Positions 35,480-46,620 of a DNA stretch of 64,000 nt are shown here, one piece after another; position 1 is the first letter of the stretch, and each line of letters opens with the position of its first letter. The translations under genes were made by a program, and so were the position numbers. The notes beneath the pieces were generated by a model that saw nothing but the letters and a program-made list of their open reading frames with translations, was not told where the DNA came from and searched no databases. Source of the stretch: Eonycteris spelaea (lineage: Eukaryota > Chordata > Mammalia > Chiroptera > Pteropodidae). The DNA lies in assembly GCA_003508835.1 (NCBI GenBank), contig PUFA01000223.1, positions 62,001 to 126,000 of the forward strand. The letters run 5' to 3'.

Positions 35480-35775
35480 ACAACTCACCTCTCCCGCTAG
35501 CCCTATGGCTGTGGTCTTCTCTCCAGCAGATCCCGTCTCTGATTTGCTCTGGGTTGCCTTGGTGGCAGTCAGGGAAGCAAAGTGGCCCCAACTCATTGTG
35601 TCCTGGGTTGTAATTATAATGAGCCTGTCCAAATAACCCGGGATAATTTCTCCATCTCAAGGTCCTTAACTGAATCACACCTACAAAGTAACTTTTGCCA
35701 CGTGAGGTCACATGTTCTTAGGCTTTGGGGATTACGATGTGGTCTTTGGAGTTCGTTATTCTGTCTACCACCCTG
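35480..35775 (-). mobile_element. MaLR-type LTR fragment, antisense
   Basis: The plus strand shows AATAACCCGGGATAATTTCTCCATCTCAAGG, TTAACTGAATCACACCTACAAAGT, TTTTGCCACGTGAGGTCACATG and GGATTACGATGTGG, ending in TTATTCTGTCTACCAC. This is the reverse complement of the 5' half of a MaLR-like LTR. The family assignment is moderately secure, the subfamily not. Confidence 0.6.
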
Positions 35776-36239
35776 AAAAAAAAAAGACAAAATGCATGAG
35801 TGTGGCAAGGATCTCGTTCAGATCCAGGCATCGCTCCTTCCCAGGGCATTGAGGGCAACCAGACTCAACGGCGAGCCCCAAGATCTTTAGAAAGCCAAAT
35901 CTAAGCAGACTTGGGGGAAATCGCTATTAAGAAAACCTCACACCTCTCCCCACTTCTAGCATTGCAGGTGGGGACAGAATTCTATTTGGAGCAACTGGAA
36001 ACTTATCCAGATAACTAGGATGACCCATTCAATCAACTCCACCCACGCGGTACTTATTTCTGTAAAGCTTATGGTCCATGTGAAAACTCTGACATAGCAC
36101 TTTCTATTAAAGGGGAAGATGAAGCATCTCCTTCAACCGCAGACATGGAGCTGGATCCATGGCCAAAATTCAGAAACGACTCTCAAGTAGATGGTTTATA
36201 AGCCCCCGGAGAGGGGGGTGATCACTCGAAGCCAGTGGG

Positions 36240-36560
36240 AGTTCAGTCAGGGCCAATCATGTGAGATTAGTTTCATTTCCTTGTTTTGACAGGGAAATTG
36301 GACTCACAGAGCTGAGGCCGTCTATAGACATAATATATCTGGATCGGAACAACATTTTTTGAAAAATTTCTCATGTTATCCTTTGGAAGTGTAAGCTGGG
36401 GGATTACGCTGGACTGGTAAGGGATTAATGGCTGTACTGAAACGGGGCTGATTGCTCTCAAATTAGTGGGGAGCCCCCGGCTTTCCGCAAGGCTCTGCCG
36501 TTTATCCTCTACTATGAAATATTTCTGTCCATAAGTCAGACGACATGGATGGCAAACTGA
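36240..36560. promoter_or_regulatory. Candidate conserved non-coding element
   Basis: An AT-rich block has low-repeat texture and several homeodomain-type cores: GAGATTAG, GGGATTAC (36401-36408), GGGATTAATGG (36421-36431, bicoid/OTX-like), TTTTGACAGG (MEIS/TGIF-like) and AAATTAG. It resembles no repeat family I know. Enhancer identity is an inference from texture only. Confidence 0.3.
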
Positions 36561-36589
36561 GTGTTATTATCACCACTATTAACGAGAAT

Positions 36590-36770
36590 AGTGACAATGG
36601 CCACCACACCCGCTGCTAAGAGTTACTGAGTGACCCCCATGCCCCGGGCTCTGTGCCCAAGGCTCAGGGGGATTATGTCACCAAGGCCCCGAACCCAGCG
36701 AGGTGGGGTATCATTTCCCCATTTTGCTGAGCAAACAAAGGCTGGCACTGAGAGGGAAGCCCATCTTCGC
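36590..36770 (+). mobile_element. MIR SINE fragment, sense
   Basis: AAGAGTTACTGAGTGACCCCC, CCCCGGGCTCTGTGCCCAAGGC, GGATTATGTCACCAAG, GTGGGGTATCATTTCCCCATTTTGCTGAGCAAACAAAGGC follow the MIR order. The copy is diverged, with a GC shift. Confidence 0.75.
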
Positions 36771-37370
36771 CTGAGCATTTTACATATCCACGCCCAACGG
36801 GGTGGCCGAGGTTTGGGGGGGATGCCGCTGATTTCACTTCCTGTCCAGGGGGCCGACCTGTGGGAGGGGCTCAGCAGCTGGCATGCTGCTGCAGAAGCTC
36901 ACAGCCGCCTCCCCTTGTGGGCCACCCTGATTCTGGGAGGCGTCCGCCCCGACCACACACTAAGGGGAAAAGTGACAACCCAGACCTCAGAAAGGGGGCT
37001 GGGCCAGTGACACGCGGTGTCAGGACCCTTTACAGGGGGTGAGCCTCCGGGCAGCACCCCACCCCAGCAAGGCGCTGGGTGCAGGCAGAGCTGTCCCCGG
37101 GGTACACATGGAGAAGCCCAAGTGGAAAGTGGCCACCGGGGCCCCCGCCCTGGGAGGACACCTGAGAATGCCATCGTCCGAGATGGCAGAAGTGTGGGGA
37201 CTGGGAAGACAGGAAAATGGCTTGGGACCAGACGGTGTCACCCACACCAAAGCCGAGATGCCCGTTTGCCTCTGCTGGCCTTGGTCGTCAAAGCCGGAAG
37301 AGAAGCCACGGGCAGAGCGCAGCGTCATGAAGAGGAAACAGACGAGCCCGTCAGGGAAACCGGGTCTCTC

Positions 37371-37620
37371 CTGGTGTGTGCGTGTGTGTCTGTGCGCACG
37401 TGTGTGGACACGCATGTGTGTGCACGTACGCTGCGTGCACGTCTGCACATGTGTCTGTGTTCATGTGTGTGCATATGCACATGTGCGTGTGCACACGTGT
37501 GTTCATGTGTGCGTGTGCATGTGTATGTGTGCGCTGCATTGTGTGCACGTGTGTGCATGCATGCATGTGCATGTGCACTGTGTGCATGCGTGCGTGCGTG
37601 TGCGTGTGTGCGGGTGTGTA
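37371..37620 (+). repeat. Long interrupted (TG)n/(TGCATG)n tract
   Basis: About 250 bases of TGTGTG interrupted by GCACG, GCATG and GCGTGC. It is mostly alternating purine-pyrimidine. All six frames stay nearly open, producing Cys/Val/His or His/Thr strings; the long open frames here (for example across 37039-37992) are artefacts of this tract. Confidence 0.96.
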
Positions 37621-38819
37621 AAATCGCTCCTCACGTCAGGCTTCTTCAGCGATGTGATGCCCGACATCCCCGATAGCTCAAGGCTCCTTGTTATGTCATC
37701 GCTACATGCGCTGGAGAGTTTGATGGCAGAGTGCAACCCCGTGACAGAGAGGGGAGCAAGAGCCTATAGACTCTACCTGGTGTGGAAAATGCTAGAACCC
37801 GTGGGTGACCAGAAGGAGTTCGTGTCCTTCAACATTTCTCAGGGGGAGCTTGGGTCAGAGATGCTCTATAGACGGACGCTGCGTTTGGAAAGTGCACCAG
37901 ACAGGGGTCTTTCGTGGTCTTGGTTGAAGTCAGACTCACTTACTGCAGAGCTTTTTAGGTGGTTGCACTGCACGTCTGTTTTGGGGAGCTGAGGCCCCAA
38001 ACCCCAACTCTCCACTAGAAGTAAATGAGCGGGATTAGGGACACATTAAGTATCAGTAGGGTCCCCAAATTCTTATTACTATAGAACAATGGAGAAATTA
38101 TTTTAGCTGAGAATTTTGTTTGTGGCGGGGCGGTGTAAGAAAAATGGTGGCCAAAGGAAAAAAATCTCAGAGATATTCCCACGGAATATCAGCTTCGATT
38201 CCGCACGATTTCTCAGTGACGCCGTGAGAAGACAAGATTGTAAAGGATACCCGTAAGAGCCTCATGTCACCACATTTTGGGGAGCACGTCTGCTGGAGTG
38301 AGGATTGTAGCTTGAGACAAGTGGACGTCACGCTGTCCCTCTGGCAATAATTAACCAGCGGGACTCTTTCAGCTCTGACAGCGAACCGCGTGGGTCATGG
38401 CAGAGGGCTTGTCCTCGGCTTTCCCAGGCAGCATGGCGGGCAGCCAGCCCTGCTAAAAGCCATTTCAATTATACAGGTGGAGGGTGGGGGGCGCACAATC
38501 CCGTCCTGTGCCGTTTGGAATTACTGTGCGGTTTGCCAGGAGACCCGATCACTCAGTGGCGTTGAAATACCGACGCCAAGTAAGCGCAGGCCCCAGAATC
38601 CTCTGGGAGAGCACAAGGCTTGTCCTGCAGCCTGGTCAGGTCCTCGGCCAAAGGCTGGGGACAGGTTGCTGAGCACGCCGAGCATGTACGGTTTATCAAG
38701 AATTCTCTAAAAAGGACTCAGAACCGCGCCAGCCTTGTCGAAAACTGCAGCCTGGAGCGTTTCCTCCCGTTCTCTCGGCAGCTGATCTTTGCTCAACGCG
38801 TTAATTACGGCGTGTGACT
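37621..38819. other. Unassigned stretch
   Basis: No repeat or exon was recognised. The AT-leaning part at 38040-38240 could be non-coding conserved sequence. A codon-like run after the TG tract (37621-37992, plus) has no recognisable domain. Confidence 0.35.
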
Positions 38820-39050
38820 TCGCCCCCATAGCCGTTTTTAATAGTTATGCTTTATTCACTCTTCTCCCTTTCATGTTTCCTTGAAAAACAATGAATAATC
38901 TTGGTCTTTTCACAGGGAATAATTGCCCGTGATTTTGGAAGAAGGCAGGTTTTGTGCCAAATTTAGAAGCTCACGTGATTCTTATCATGCCTCGTTTGGG
39001 GCAGCTGCATATGCTACAAGGATTATCTTGAAGCTGAATTTGCATGTCTG
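38820..39050. promoter_or_regulatory. Candidate conserved non-coding element
   Basis: An AT-rich block inside GC-rich DNA. It contains TTAATAGTTATGC, GAATAATC, GGGAATAATTGCCC (partly palindromic) and ATTTGCATG (an octamer/POU-type core near 39037). No repeat family was recognised. Confidence 0.3.
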
Positions 39051-39334
39051 CCCGAGGGGGCCCACCGGGATGCCTGCAGCATCCAGTTTGAACACTGCTC
39101 CTACGTGCTACAGAGTTTGAATCCTAACCAAGTCCCCTCAATGACCTCAGGTTGGAACTCGGCAAAGAAGTCACCGTGTGCCGCACCCAGCGTGCCTGTC
39201 CTCAGGACCCGGGGCGAGGGGGAAGGATTGGTCCTGGTAGTCAGCCATGAATGCGTGGAGACCAGCACTCGCCCTGCCAGCGTGCCTCACGCCTGGTTCT
39301 CACAGTGACCCCGCACGCGAGGTCCTGAGCTGGA

Positions 39335-39770
39335 TGGTGAGCCCTCACGAAGACGTGGCGGTCTCAACCCCGCAACCTCAGAATGCGACCTTATGTGGCA
39401 ATAGGGTCTTTACAGAGGTGATCAAGTTCCAATGAGGCCATGAGGGTCGACCCTAATCTAACGCCACTGTATTCTTATGGCAAAGGGACATCTGGGCGCA
39501 GAGCCAGACATGCACAGGTGGGACTATGCGAAGCCGCAGGGAGACCGCCAGGGAAAGACTGGAGTGGCACTGCCACAAGCCAGGACAGGCTGGCACTGGC
39601 GGCAGAGGCGAGGCCAGGACGGACCTCCCCTGCTGATCTCGGAGGGAGCATGGCGCTGCCGATACCTTGACTGTGGACGTCCGGCCTCCAGAACGGTGAC
39701 AGAATGCACTGTCCTTCTGAGCCACCCAGTTTGTGGTGCTTGTCACAGCAGCCGCAGGACACTAACACAC
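39335..39770 (+). mobile_element. MLT1-type ERVL-MaLR LTR, sense
   Basis: Near-complete LTR order: AACCTCAGAATGCGACCTTATGTGGCAATAGGGTCTTTACAGA, GACCCTAATCTAAC, a GTATTCTTATGGCAAAGGGACATCTGG segment, TGCACAGGTGGGACTATG, GGAGGGAGCATGGCGCTGCC, GATACCTTGACTGTGGACGTCCGGCCTCCAGAACGGTGA, and the 3' end GCCACCCAGTTTGTGGTGCTTGTCACAGCAGCC with GGACACTAACAC. It closely follows the MLT1A/B type. No internal region is attached, so it is a solo LTR. Confidence 0.9.
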
Positions 39771-39880
39771 TCAGCCATGTTACTATTCCCGTTTCATGGC
39801 CCAGAAAACTGAGGAGAAGGAATTTCTCGAAGCTCATTTGGCTCAGGCTGCAGAATGAATTTGAGGATGAACTGGTCTTC
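39771..39880 (+). mobile_element. MIR SINE fragment, sense
   Basis: TTACTATTCCCGTTTCATGGCCCAGAAAACTGAGGAGAAGGAATTTC matches the second half of the MIR core. It starts immediately after the MLT1 LTR. Confidence 0.6.
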
Positions 39881-40029
39881 AGAGTTTCTTGCTGCCTTCC
39901 CTCTGGGGACAGGGGTGTCGCCTCTCAGGGACACCCATGCTGGGCCGGGCAGCCCTGCTTTGGGAGGGTGGTGGTGAGAATCGTGGCACTCCGCATATCT
40001 CTCTTCACTGCTCACAACTGCTTTCTTTC

Positions 40030-40125
40030 TTCGGGTTCCATCATTTATCTTGTGCACAGACTCAGATTCTGTGAGCAGGTAGAACAGGCACCATTATACA
40101 TGAGGAAAACCCTTCCCAGAGATTT
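40030..40125 (+). mobile_element. MIR SINE fragment, sense
   Basis: AGATTCTGTGAGCAGGTAGAACAGGCACCATTATACATGAGGAAAAC matches the MIR core around its 'GTGAGGTAGG' and 'CATTTTACAGATGAGGAAAC' segments. Confidence 0.55.
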
Positions 40126-40329
40126 GTGGGCCCTGATACCGACCAATATGCAAGGAACGGAGGCACCGAACATCCACGCTGGAGGATTGGGCAAGAGCCG
40201 GCAGGTGTGTCGCTTAGCGACGAGAGAAGGTCCCCTTAGCAGAGCAGAGGGGACGACTCGGCCTGATGGGCCACGGGAATCGGAAGCTGGCGTCCGGACA
40301 GCTGGCCCTAGTACCAGATCTCAAGAGCA

Positions 40330-40660
40330 GGGTCCCTTGTCGGCATCGTTCCGGCTTGGTTCCTGGCAGCCGGGAGGACGCAGTGCCCCGCCCCCACGCG
40401 TCGGAGGAAGCAGCGGCGCGTGCGTCAGCTCCGCCTTCTGTTTCCGGCGATGTCCTGCCCGCGGGGACCGTCTGCGTGACGCGGGCGCTCTGAATCCACA
40501 TCCCCGCGCTCGGAGCCCGCGGGCCGCAGGCGCGCACACGCACGACACCCAAGATGAGGGATGAAGAAGCTGCTCCGTGCACGCAGATCGGCGCTGCGTG
40601 TACCCCCGCATGTAATGAGGGGGAAACGCGTTTCCAGACGCGCTAGGAGGCATTTTCAGG
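40330..40660. promoter_or_regulatory. CpG island, weak promoter candidate
   Basis: CpG-dense with GCCCCGCCCCC (Sp1-like), TTTCCGGCGATG, TGCGTCAG and TGCGTGACGC motifs. It gives open frames on both strands because stops are rare. No exon was recognised. Confidence 0.35.
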
Positions 40661-40733
40661 ACGCACTGTCACTCCGTAACACGCTCTGATGAATTTTTCA
40701 GAGAGGAAATGTGCCTTTGATTAAGAAAGGGCC

Positions 40734-40753
40734 TTTTTTTTTTTTTTTTTTTT
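40734..40753 (+). repeat. T20 homopolymer
   Basis: Twenty consecutive T. On the minus strand this could be read as a poly-A tail, but the sequence on its left matches no retrotransposon or processed transcript that I recognise. Confidence 0.95.
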
Positions 40754-42559
40754 GATAAGTCCCGTGTGCATTGGGGTCCTCATTTAGTCATGATGTCGCT
40801 TGGCAAAACGAAAGGATAAAACCTTCACTTTGATTTATGATCGTGGTTATTAATTTCCGATGCGGCTTTTCAGTTTGGATTATTCGAGGGTGGAGGGATT
40901 TGGGGACGTATATGTGGAGCCTGGGAGATTTACTGGTGTAAACATCACGGCGGAGGTCCAGCCGTAAATAACGAAACTTCTCAAAAGAAGTATCGAATTC
41001 CGCATTAGTAGTGGGCACGGGAAGAAACTTAAATATGTAAAAGCTAAGTTGACACTGACTAGGGTTTCTGTGCACGGAACTTCTGAAGGGGACCTCGTGC
41101 TCAGGGGCTGGTGACGTGTTTGCTTGTTTTCTGTAAGACCCGTGATTCCAAACCCAGCTCAGCGGGGCGGGGGTCCCGGGTGGGGGTGCCGGCGCCATCG
41201 GCACGCTACGAGCATTCCTGTGGCGAATTTTGCTGATGACCAGCATTCGTGGGAGAGAGCTGGGCGGGTTCTTTTCTATTCTTTTATACATAAATGCACA
41301 GGCACGGACTGGCTGTATCAAAATTCCAGTTTGGGGTGTGTGCTGAGTTCATAGCATTTTCAGTCTGGACGTACCAGGCAGCGCCTCTTTTGTGGCTCGG
41401 GCAGGCGCCTCGAGGTGGGCCGAGGGTGCCGAGCTCAGACCCGGGGGACGTCAGGACACCTGCTGCGGCGGGGCCTGCTGTCCACTCGCGAGTCCGCTCT
41501 TCTCAGCACGGTTCCGGCTGCGGTCCAGGGCCAGGGCGCGACGTGAGTGGCTGGGGCCTTGGGATGGCGTCGGGAGCCCGAAGGTCAGCCTGGGCCCCGC
41601 ACACTCCGGGAGCAGCCCCGGCGGGGACAGGCTTAATAGGCAGGATGAAGGACCTTGGGCGACAGCCGGGTAGACCTGAGGTGGACGCCAGGAGGAAAGA
41701 AGCGAAGCGGAGGGTCCGAAAGGTCCAGTCAGGTGGTGGCGCACGTGACACGAGGCTGGGGAGGTCGGGGAGGGCTCTCGGTTCCCGACGCTCCGCTCGC
41801 CTCGTTCAGGATGCGAGATTTCCCCAAACGAGTCGAAGGGACTCGTAGCCTGAGAGGAGGTCTGAGGCTCGGTCCCCTCTGCCCCGGGGGGGCCAGCAGT
41901 GCTGTTCCCGGGGCGAACGGCAGGTGCTGGGCGTGCACATCACAAGCTGTCCCGTGAGTTGACATCTCCACGCCGTGAACTCAGATCCCTCCATTAGCAT
42001 TGCCCCACCCCGGGCCGAATGGGGGGCAAACTCCCGGGGTCCTTCATGGGGACCCTGAGGGCCGGGGCTGCTCTTCCCCGGGGACCTGGTGCTCGACACT
42101 GACCAGCTAGAGAATTTTGTACCCTCAGCTCAGCTGGACGAGACAAGCACCCTGGCCAGGGGTTGTTTATTCAAGATGTCCCAGAACACTTGCATGTGGG
42201 ATTGTCTCTTACGGGGGTTGGGGCAGGGGACGCGAGGCCATAAAGCCGGAGGAGCCCCAGAAAACTCCGTCTGGGAGGATGCTCGGGAGAGAGTTCTGAG
42301 AACGCAGAGCTGCTATGTACCAGCTGAGAGAATCTGCAGAAACGGCTCCAGGGGCGGCTTGCTCAGCACCCTGCCCTCTTTTGCACCTGCTGACTCCCTC
42401 CTAAGGTCTGGGTGGTGAGGACGGACCCTTCTTCGGTTTCTTGTCGCAAGTTTTAAGTTGCCCCCCAGCCTGCTGACTCACCAGTGCTTGGTTGACCTGC
42501 CCACGAGGCGAGGTTCCGCTTTGTGGTTCTCCCTGCAAAACTGGCCAGCACGGGCCCAT
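40754..42559. other. Unassigned stretch, CpG-rich in 41.4-41.9 kb
   Basis: Overlapping open frames on both strands between 41.29 and 42.1 kb lie in CpG-dense DNA and have no recognisable domain. No repeat was recognised. Confidence 0.35.
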
Positions 42560-42990
42560 AAAATTATCTCCTTCAAGCTGAAGAATAGACAGACCTATCT
42601 CCTCTGAAACGCTACTATAAACGTGATCTTCACGTGAGAAAGAGAAATTTAAGAGCGAGTAAACAAACTTTTAACCATTTCAAGTCGTTAATCATAAAGT
42701 TATAGTCTACTCCCCTTAACCCCAACTTAATAAATTAAATCGAATGAAGTGACTGATTACAACTGAAATTTAGGCAAATCAGATTCTTAATGAAGTTTTC
42801 AAATGAGCAGATGAGCCATAAATAGCTATCACAATTTAGTAAAAATTGTCAAACCAGACTACAATTGCTGAAAAGCTAAAGCTGTTGACTGTCAACCGTC
42901 TCACACGAAGACGTGTGGAAACGAATATACTTGGGGGTTGTTTTGCTTGTTACGTCTGAGGCATGTTCAGCTGGGAATTCTCTACAGTAA
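42560..42990. promoter_or_regulatory. Candidate conserved non-coding element
   Basis: A roughly 400-base AT-rich island in GC-rich surroundings with TCGTTAATCATAAAG, AACTTAATAAATTAAAT, CCATAAATAGCTATC (MEF2-like), CACAATTTAGTAAAAATTGTC (a short imperfect palindrome) and TGACTGTCAACC (TALE-like). It shows no repeat-family landmarks. Enhancer function is inferred from texture. Confidence 0.35.
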
Positions 42991-45184
42991 TTAAGGTTCA
43001 TGGAAGGGCAAATTTTAGAAACATGAGTCCTTTGAAATTTTTTGTTGGAAATACGGGAAAAGAGGTCATTGTTGACAAATGTGACGAGACAGACTTACAC
43101 ATTCCTTGGGCCCAGGGGGTTGTTTCCTGACGCTCTCTCACGCCGTCGTGAAGCCTCAGGGAAAGGCTTCTGGATCATTCCACGAGACAAGCGGTGGGCG
43201 CAGAGGGATGTTGTAGGACTGCCTACCGGGGCCTGGGACTCGTCCGGCTTAGCCGAGCTCCTAGAGCGTGCGGCTGGCCCTGCTCCGGCCTCGTGTCCCC
43301 ATCAGCGCCACGCGTCCAGTCCTGGCTCCGTGACCCCAGGCACCTGGGCGAGACCCTGGACTCAGGGAGAATCACATCCTCTCCATCCCAGCGGCTCCGC
43401 TCGGCGGCTCCCATCTCATCCCAACGTTCAGGGACAGCTGAGCACAGGTGAGGGTATGGGGTGGCGATTTTCCCCCTGAGTTCCATCCCGCAGGGTCGTG
43501 ACGCCCCCCTGGAATCGCGGGGTGCTGACAGTGTTTCTCTGGCCAACTGTCCATCCACCGGGCTCAGATGAGCATCTGCTGGAGCCCAGTGAGGCTTCAC
43601 GAGGTCACCATCAACGCCAAGCCCAGCTGGTCCTCCCCGGGGGCCGCGTCCCACGTGACAGGGCCCCCAGGAAGCCCGCTGCTCCGCCCTGCCCGCCTGT
43701 TCCAAGACTTGCGATTCCACTGCAGATAAAAGGCGGGACTTGTTAGCGCCTGTCAGGGACGCGTGCACAGACACCCGGAGCAGACTCGACTTGGCACGCG
43801 CGAGGACGGTTTACACGGAGTGTGGGAAACGGTGCCAAAACCACAGAATGAATCAGCTCTTTCCGACGAACGCATCGCCTCTTCTTCTCAGAACACGCGA
43901 GCAAGTGACGGAGACGCGTAGTGACATCGGTGGCTTGGAGACGTCTACTGCAGCACGAGAGCGGCACGGCGCGGCTTGTCGGCGGCGCCTTGAGGCGCCT
44001 CCGCTGGGAACAGCTGTCCCACCCTCTCCTTCCGCCGTGACGCAGCCCGGCCTCCGAGTCACGCTGGACCACGCTGCGGGGTTGGCGTGGAGTGGGCCGG
44101 GGCTGGAAGGCGCTGGGCGTCCGCGCGCAGGCGGCTCAGAGCGTGGCAGCCGGAGTGCGGGCCGGGCGCAGGGGACGGCCAGGCACGGCTGGGGCTCGGG
44201 GCCGGGCTGCGGCCTGCAGAGCTCCGTGGCGAAGGCCCGAAGGCCCGTCCCAGCTGGGCTGAGTGAGACCGAGGGGCTGGGGCTAGGGAGCCCCGAGGGA
44301 GCCCAGACGTGCCAGGTCGCCACGCCCTCCGTCTGGGGTCAGAGGGGGACACAGCCCGGGGGTGAGCACTGCTGCAGGCCCGGCATTCGCCTGAAACCAC
44401 AGTCTCTAGACCCAAAGCCACTCCTCATTTCTGTATTTTTGTAGAAAAGGGCACGCCGAGACGTTGTCAGGTGCTCTGCTTTAAAAACACGATTTTGTCC
44501 CCCGCCTATTTTCTAGTCTGCCAATTCTTTTATTATTATTTTAAAAGAATCCATCACGGTGAAACTATTCTTTGCAGGCTGACACCGGTGACGAGAGACC
44601 CTCACACCCAGTGCACACACGATGTCCCCTCTGTCGTCTGTTCTAAACCCGGGTTCTGATGTGACAGGACAAAACCGAGGTGTGAAATTGCATACACAGC
44701 GCGAACACAGCTGTTTTAAAAATCACGCAGCTAATAGCAGGGACTTTACCAGCGTGCCAGCTGCTGCTTTACGTCTGAGCCCTTCTAGATAACTTCCTCG
44801 CCTTCTTCCCCCCTTTTTCTTTTAATATTTAAAATGTCCACAAATGACTTTGCCCAGCTCTTAGAATGACAACTAAATCAATATTAACACAAAACCACTG
44901 AGCACAAACAACTCTAGGAAGGCCTTGCAGCTCACTGAGCAGGTGGGCAGGTTCGGAGGGGTGTCGGAGTCTGCAGGTGCTGGGGGGCAGTGTGTCACAG
45001 GTGGTGGGTCCCCTCGGAATGTCCCAGACTCCGACCCCACAAGGATGCGTCTGTGTTTTAAAGGCTCTACCTTCCGAGTGTTGCCTCTGCCATCTTCTCT
45101 TTCACACAGCTGCCAGGAAAAAAAAAGTGGTCAGACAACAAACAACCGTCCTGTGTAAGGAGCTGCTTTGTCTCATTCCTGCCT
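42991..45184. other. GC-rich stretch with CpG-dense core at 43.88-44.34 kb
   Basis: Long overlapping frames on both strands (for example plus 43740-44444 and minus 43853-44323) coincide with CpG-dense DNA and show only Arg/Pro/Ala/Gly-rich low-information translations. The core may be a CpG island. The segment 44.40-44.90 kb is AT-rich and unassigned. Confidence 0.35.
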
Positions 45185-45265
45185 TGTGAGATCGCGGAGC
45201 GTCAGACGGCCCACGTTACAAATGAGACTGCACAGAAACATTACCCAGAGTCCTTCAAATTAAAA
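45185..45265 (+). mobile_element. MIR SINE fragment, sense
   Basis: GGCCCACGTTACAAATGAGACTGCACAGAAACATTACCCAGAGTC corresponds to MIR 'CCCATTTTACAAATGAGGAAACTG...CACAGAG...TTGCCC'. It is short. Confidence 0.5.
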
Positions 45266-45269
45266 GAGG

Positions 45270-45480
45270 GTTTGGGCTGCGAGCGGCATTTCCTTTGTTT
45301 GCAGGAGCCTTCTTTACATCCATCATTTCTGCACTCATTTATTTTGCCATTTTTGTGAGTGAGTCAGTGTAATATTTCATTGGAAAAGAGCACGTAGCCA
45401 TTCACGCACGGTCATTAGAAATTAAACTGCAAATGCCATTCCCCAAATTAATTTGATTTTAGGCTTAAAGAGAGAAAATC
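45270..45480. promoter_or_regulatory. Candidate conserved non-coding element
   Basis: An AT-leaning block includes TTTCCTTTGTTTGC (SOX-like), GAGTGAGTCAGTG (AP-1/MAF-like), CATTAGAAATTAAAC and CCAAATTAATTTGATTTTAG (homeodomain cores with a short palindrome AAATTAATTT). No repeat landmarks. Confidence 0.3.
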
Positions 45481-46269
45481 CCCGCTGGTGCTTCATTTCC
45501 TCACGGTGGACGTGGTCCAGCTGAGTTCCTTTGCACCCTGGGAGGCTGGAGCAGGGATCCCGGGGGGCAGGGAGGAGCTGCTGGCAAGGCCCCAGGGTTG
45601 GGGTGTCCAAGCAGGGTTTGGGGGCTCAAACAGGATGAAAGCTTCTCGCCGGGGTGAGGACTGGTGCTAAGACGACAGAGAAAGCAGAGCATCGGGCAGG
45701 GGGCACACGGGGTCAAGGTCGAAGGGCCAGCAGAGCGCCGGATGGGGCATTGGTGAGGGCGGCCGCTTCCTCTCGTGTGAGGAACCCTGCTGCCGGCCGC
45801 CATACTCGTTGGGGAGGTGGCAGTTGGCCGATGAGGGGTCACGTTCTGGGAAGTGAAGGAGCCCACAGCGTGCCCAGAGCTGCACGCAGCGTGCCGCCCC
45901 TGCTCTGCCTCAGGCTTCCCGGAAGGGACCTTCCCGTGCAGGTGTTGACAGAGCGCTGCAGACCTCCTCTCTCCAAGGACGTGAGCATTCCGGGGCGCCG
46001 ATACGCCCCAAGGTTCCCCGGAATGCAGCCTCACTTCCGGAGAGCGACGCTCTCTGTTCCCGGGAAGCGGCGGTGCACCGTGAGGCACCGTCAGCGACCC
46101 GGGCGGCCAGGCGCACAGGTGCGGCTTCGATGGGTCCAGCCCGCGGCGCCAGCACAGAGCGGTTCGTGTTCAGAGCTGTGGCTCCTGGGAGCTGCGTTAA
46201 TTCCGTCCCTTTCAACTCAGCGGATGGTCTCGAGCTCCCACAGTTGTGGTGAGCTTTTCCGGTTATGAA

Positions 46270-46620
46270 TTATTATGAAGTGCTATTTTCAAAGCTTCAT
46301 TCTAGAAATAATGGGTTTGGAACGGCTCAGAGCAAACTTGTAAATATGTCAACACTGCCCCGCAACTCTGCTCCAACTTTTGCCTACTCGGGCTGAAATT
46401 GCCGAAGATTTATTAATCTGGTAGAAGAATGCTCTGCTGTTAAGAATCTCTCAAGAAAACCATAATTAAAAATAGCATCGATTTGCACGATTTAATCATC
46501 CTACCACGGAGCATTGCAGGAGATTAAAATGATCTCACCGAGGCGGTCCAAGGATTTTATGATTGGAAGGACGATGCCTTTCCACGGGGATTTTCCCAAA
46601 TGCATGCCCTGCGGCGTCAA
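46270..46620. promoter_or_regulatory. Candidate conserved non-coding element
   Basis: The best-looking enhancer-like block in the window. It is low in CpG amid CpG-rich DNA, with homeodomain-type cores ATTTATTAATCTGG, CCATAATTAAAAATAGC, GATTTAATCATCC and GATTAAAATGATC, plus ATCGATTTGCAC. No transposon family landmarks and no simple repeats. The combination is typical of deeply conserved enhancers near developmental regulators. Conservation cannot be shown here. Confidence 0.35.

Noticed and set aside
37039..37992. 317-codon plus-strand open frame
   Set aside because: More than 80 codons come from the TG/TGCATG tract, giving Cys/Val/His strings. The remainder has no domain and no homologous feel.
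39704..40564. 286-codon plus-strand open frame
   Set aside because: It runs through an MLT1 LTR end, two MIR fragments and a CpG-rich patch, so it is a patchwork of non-coding sequence.
40700..40760. Processed pseudogene or SINE tail at the T20 run
   Set aside because: Sequence beside the run matches no retrotransposon or transcript recognised and no target duplication was found.
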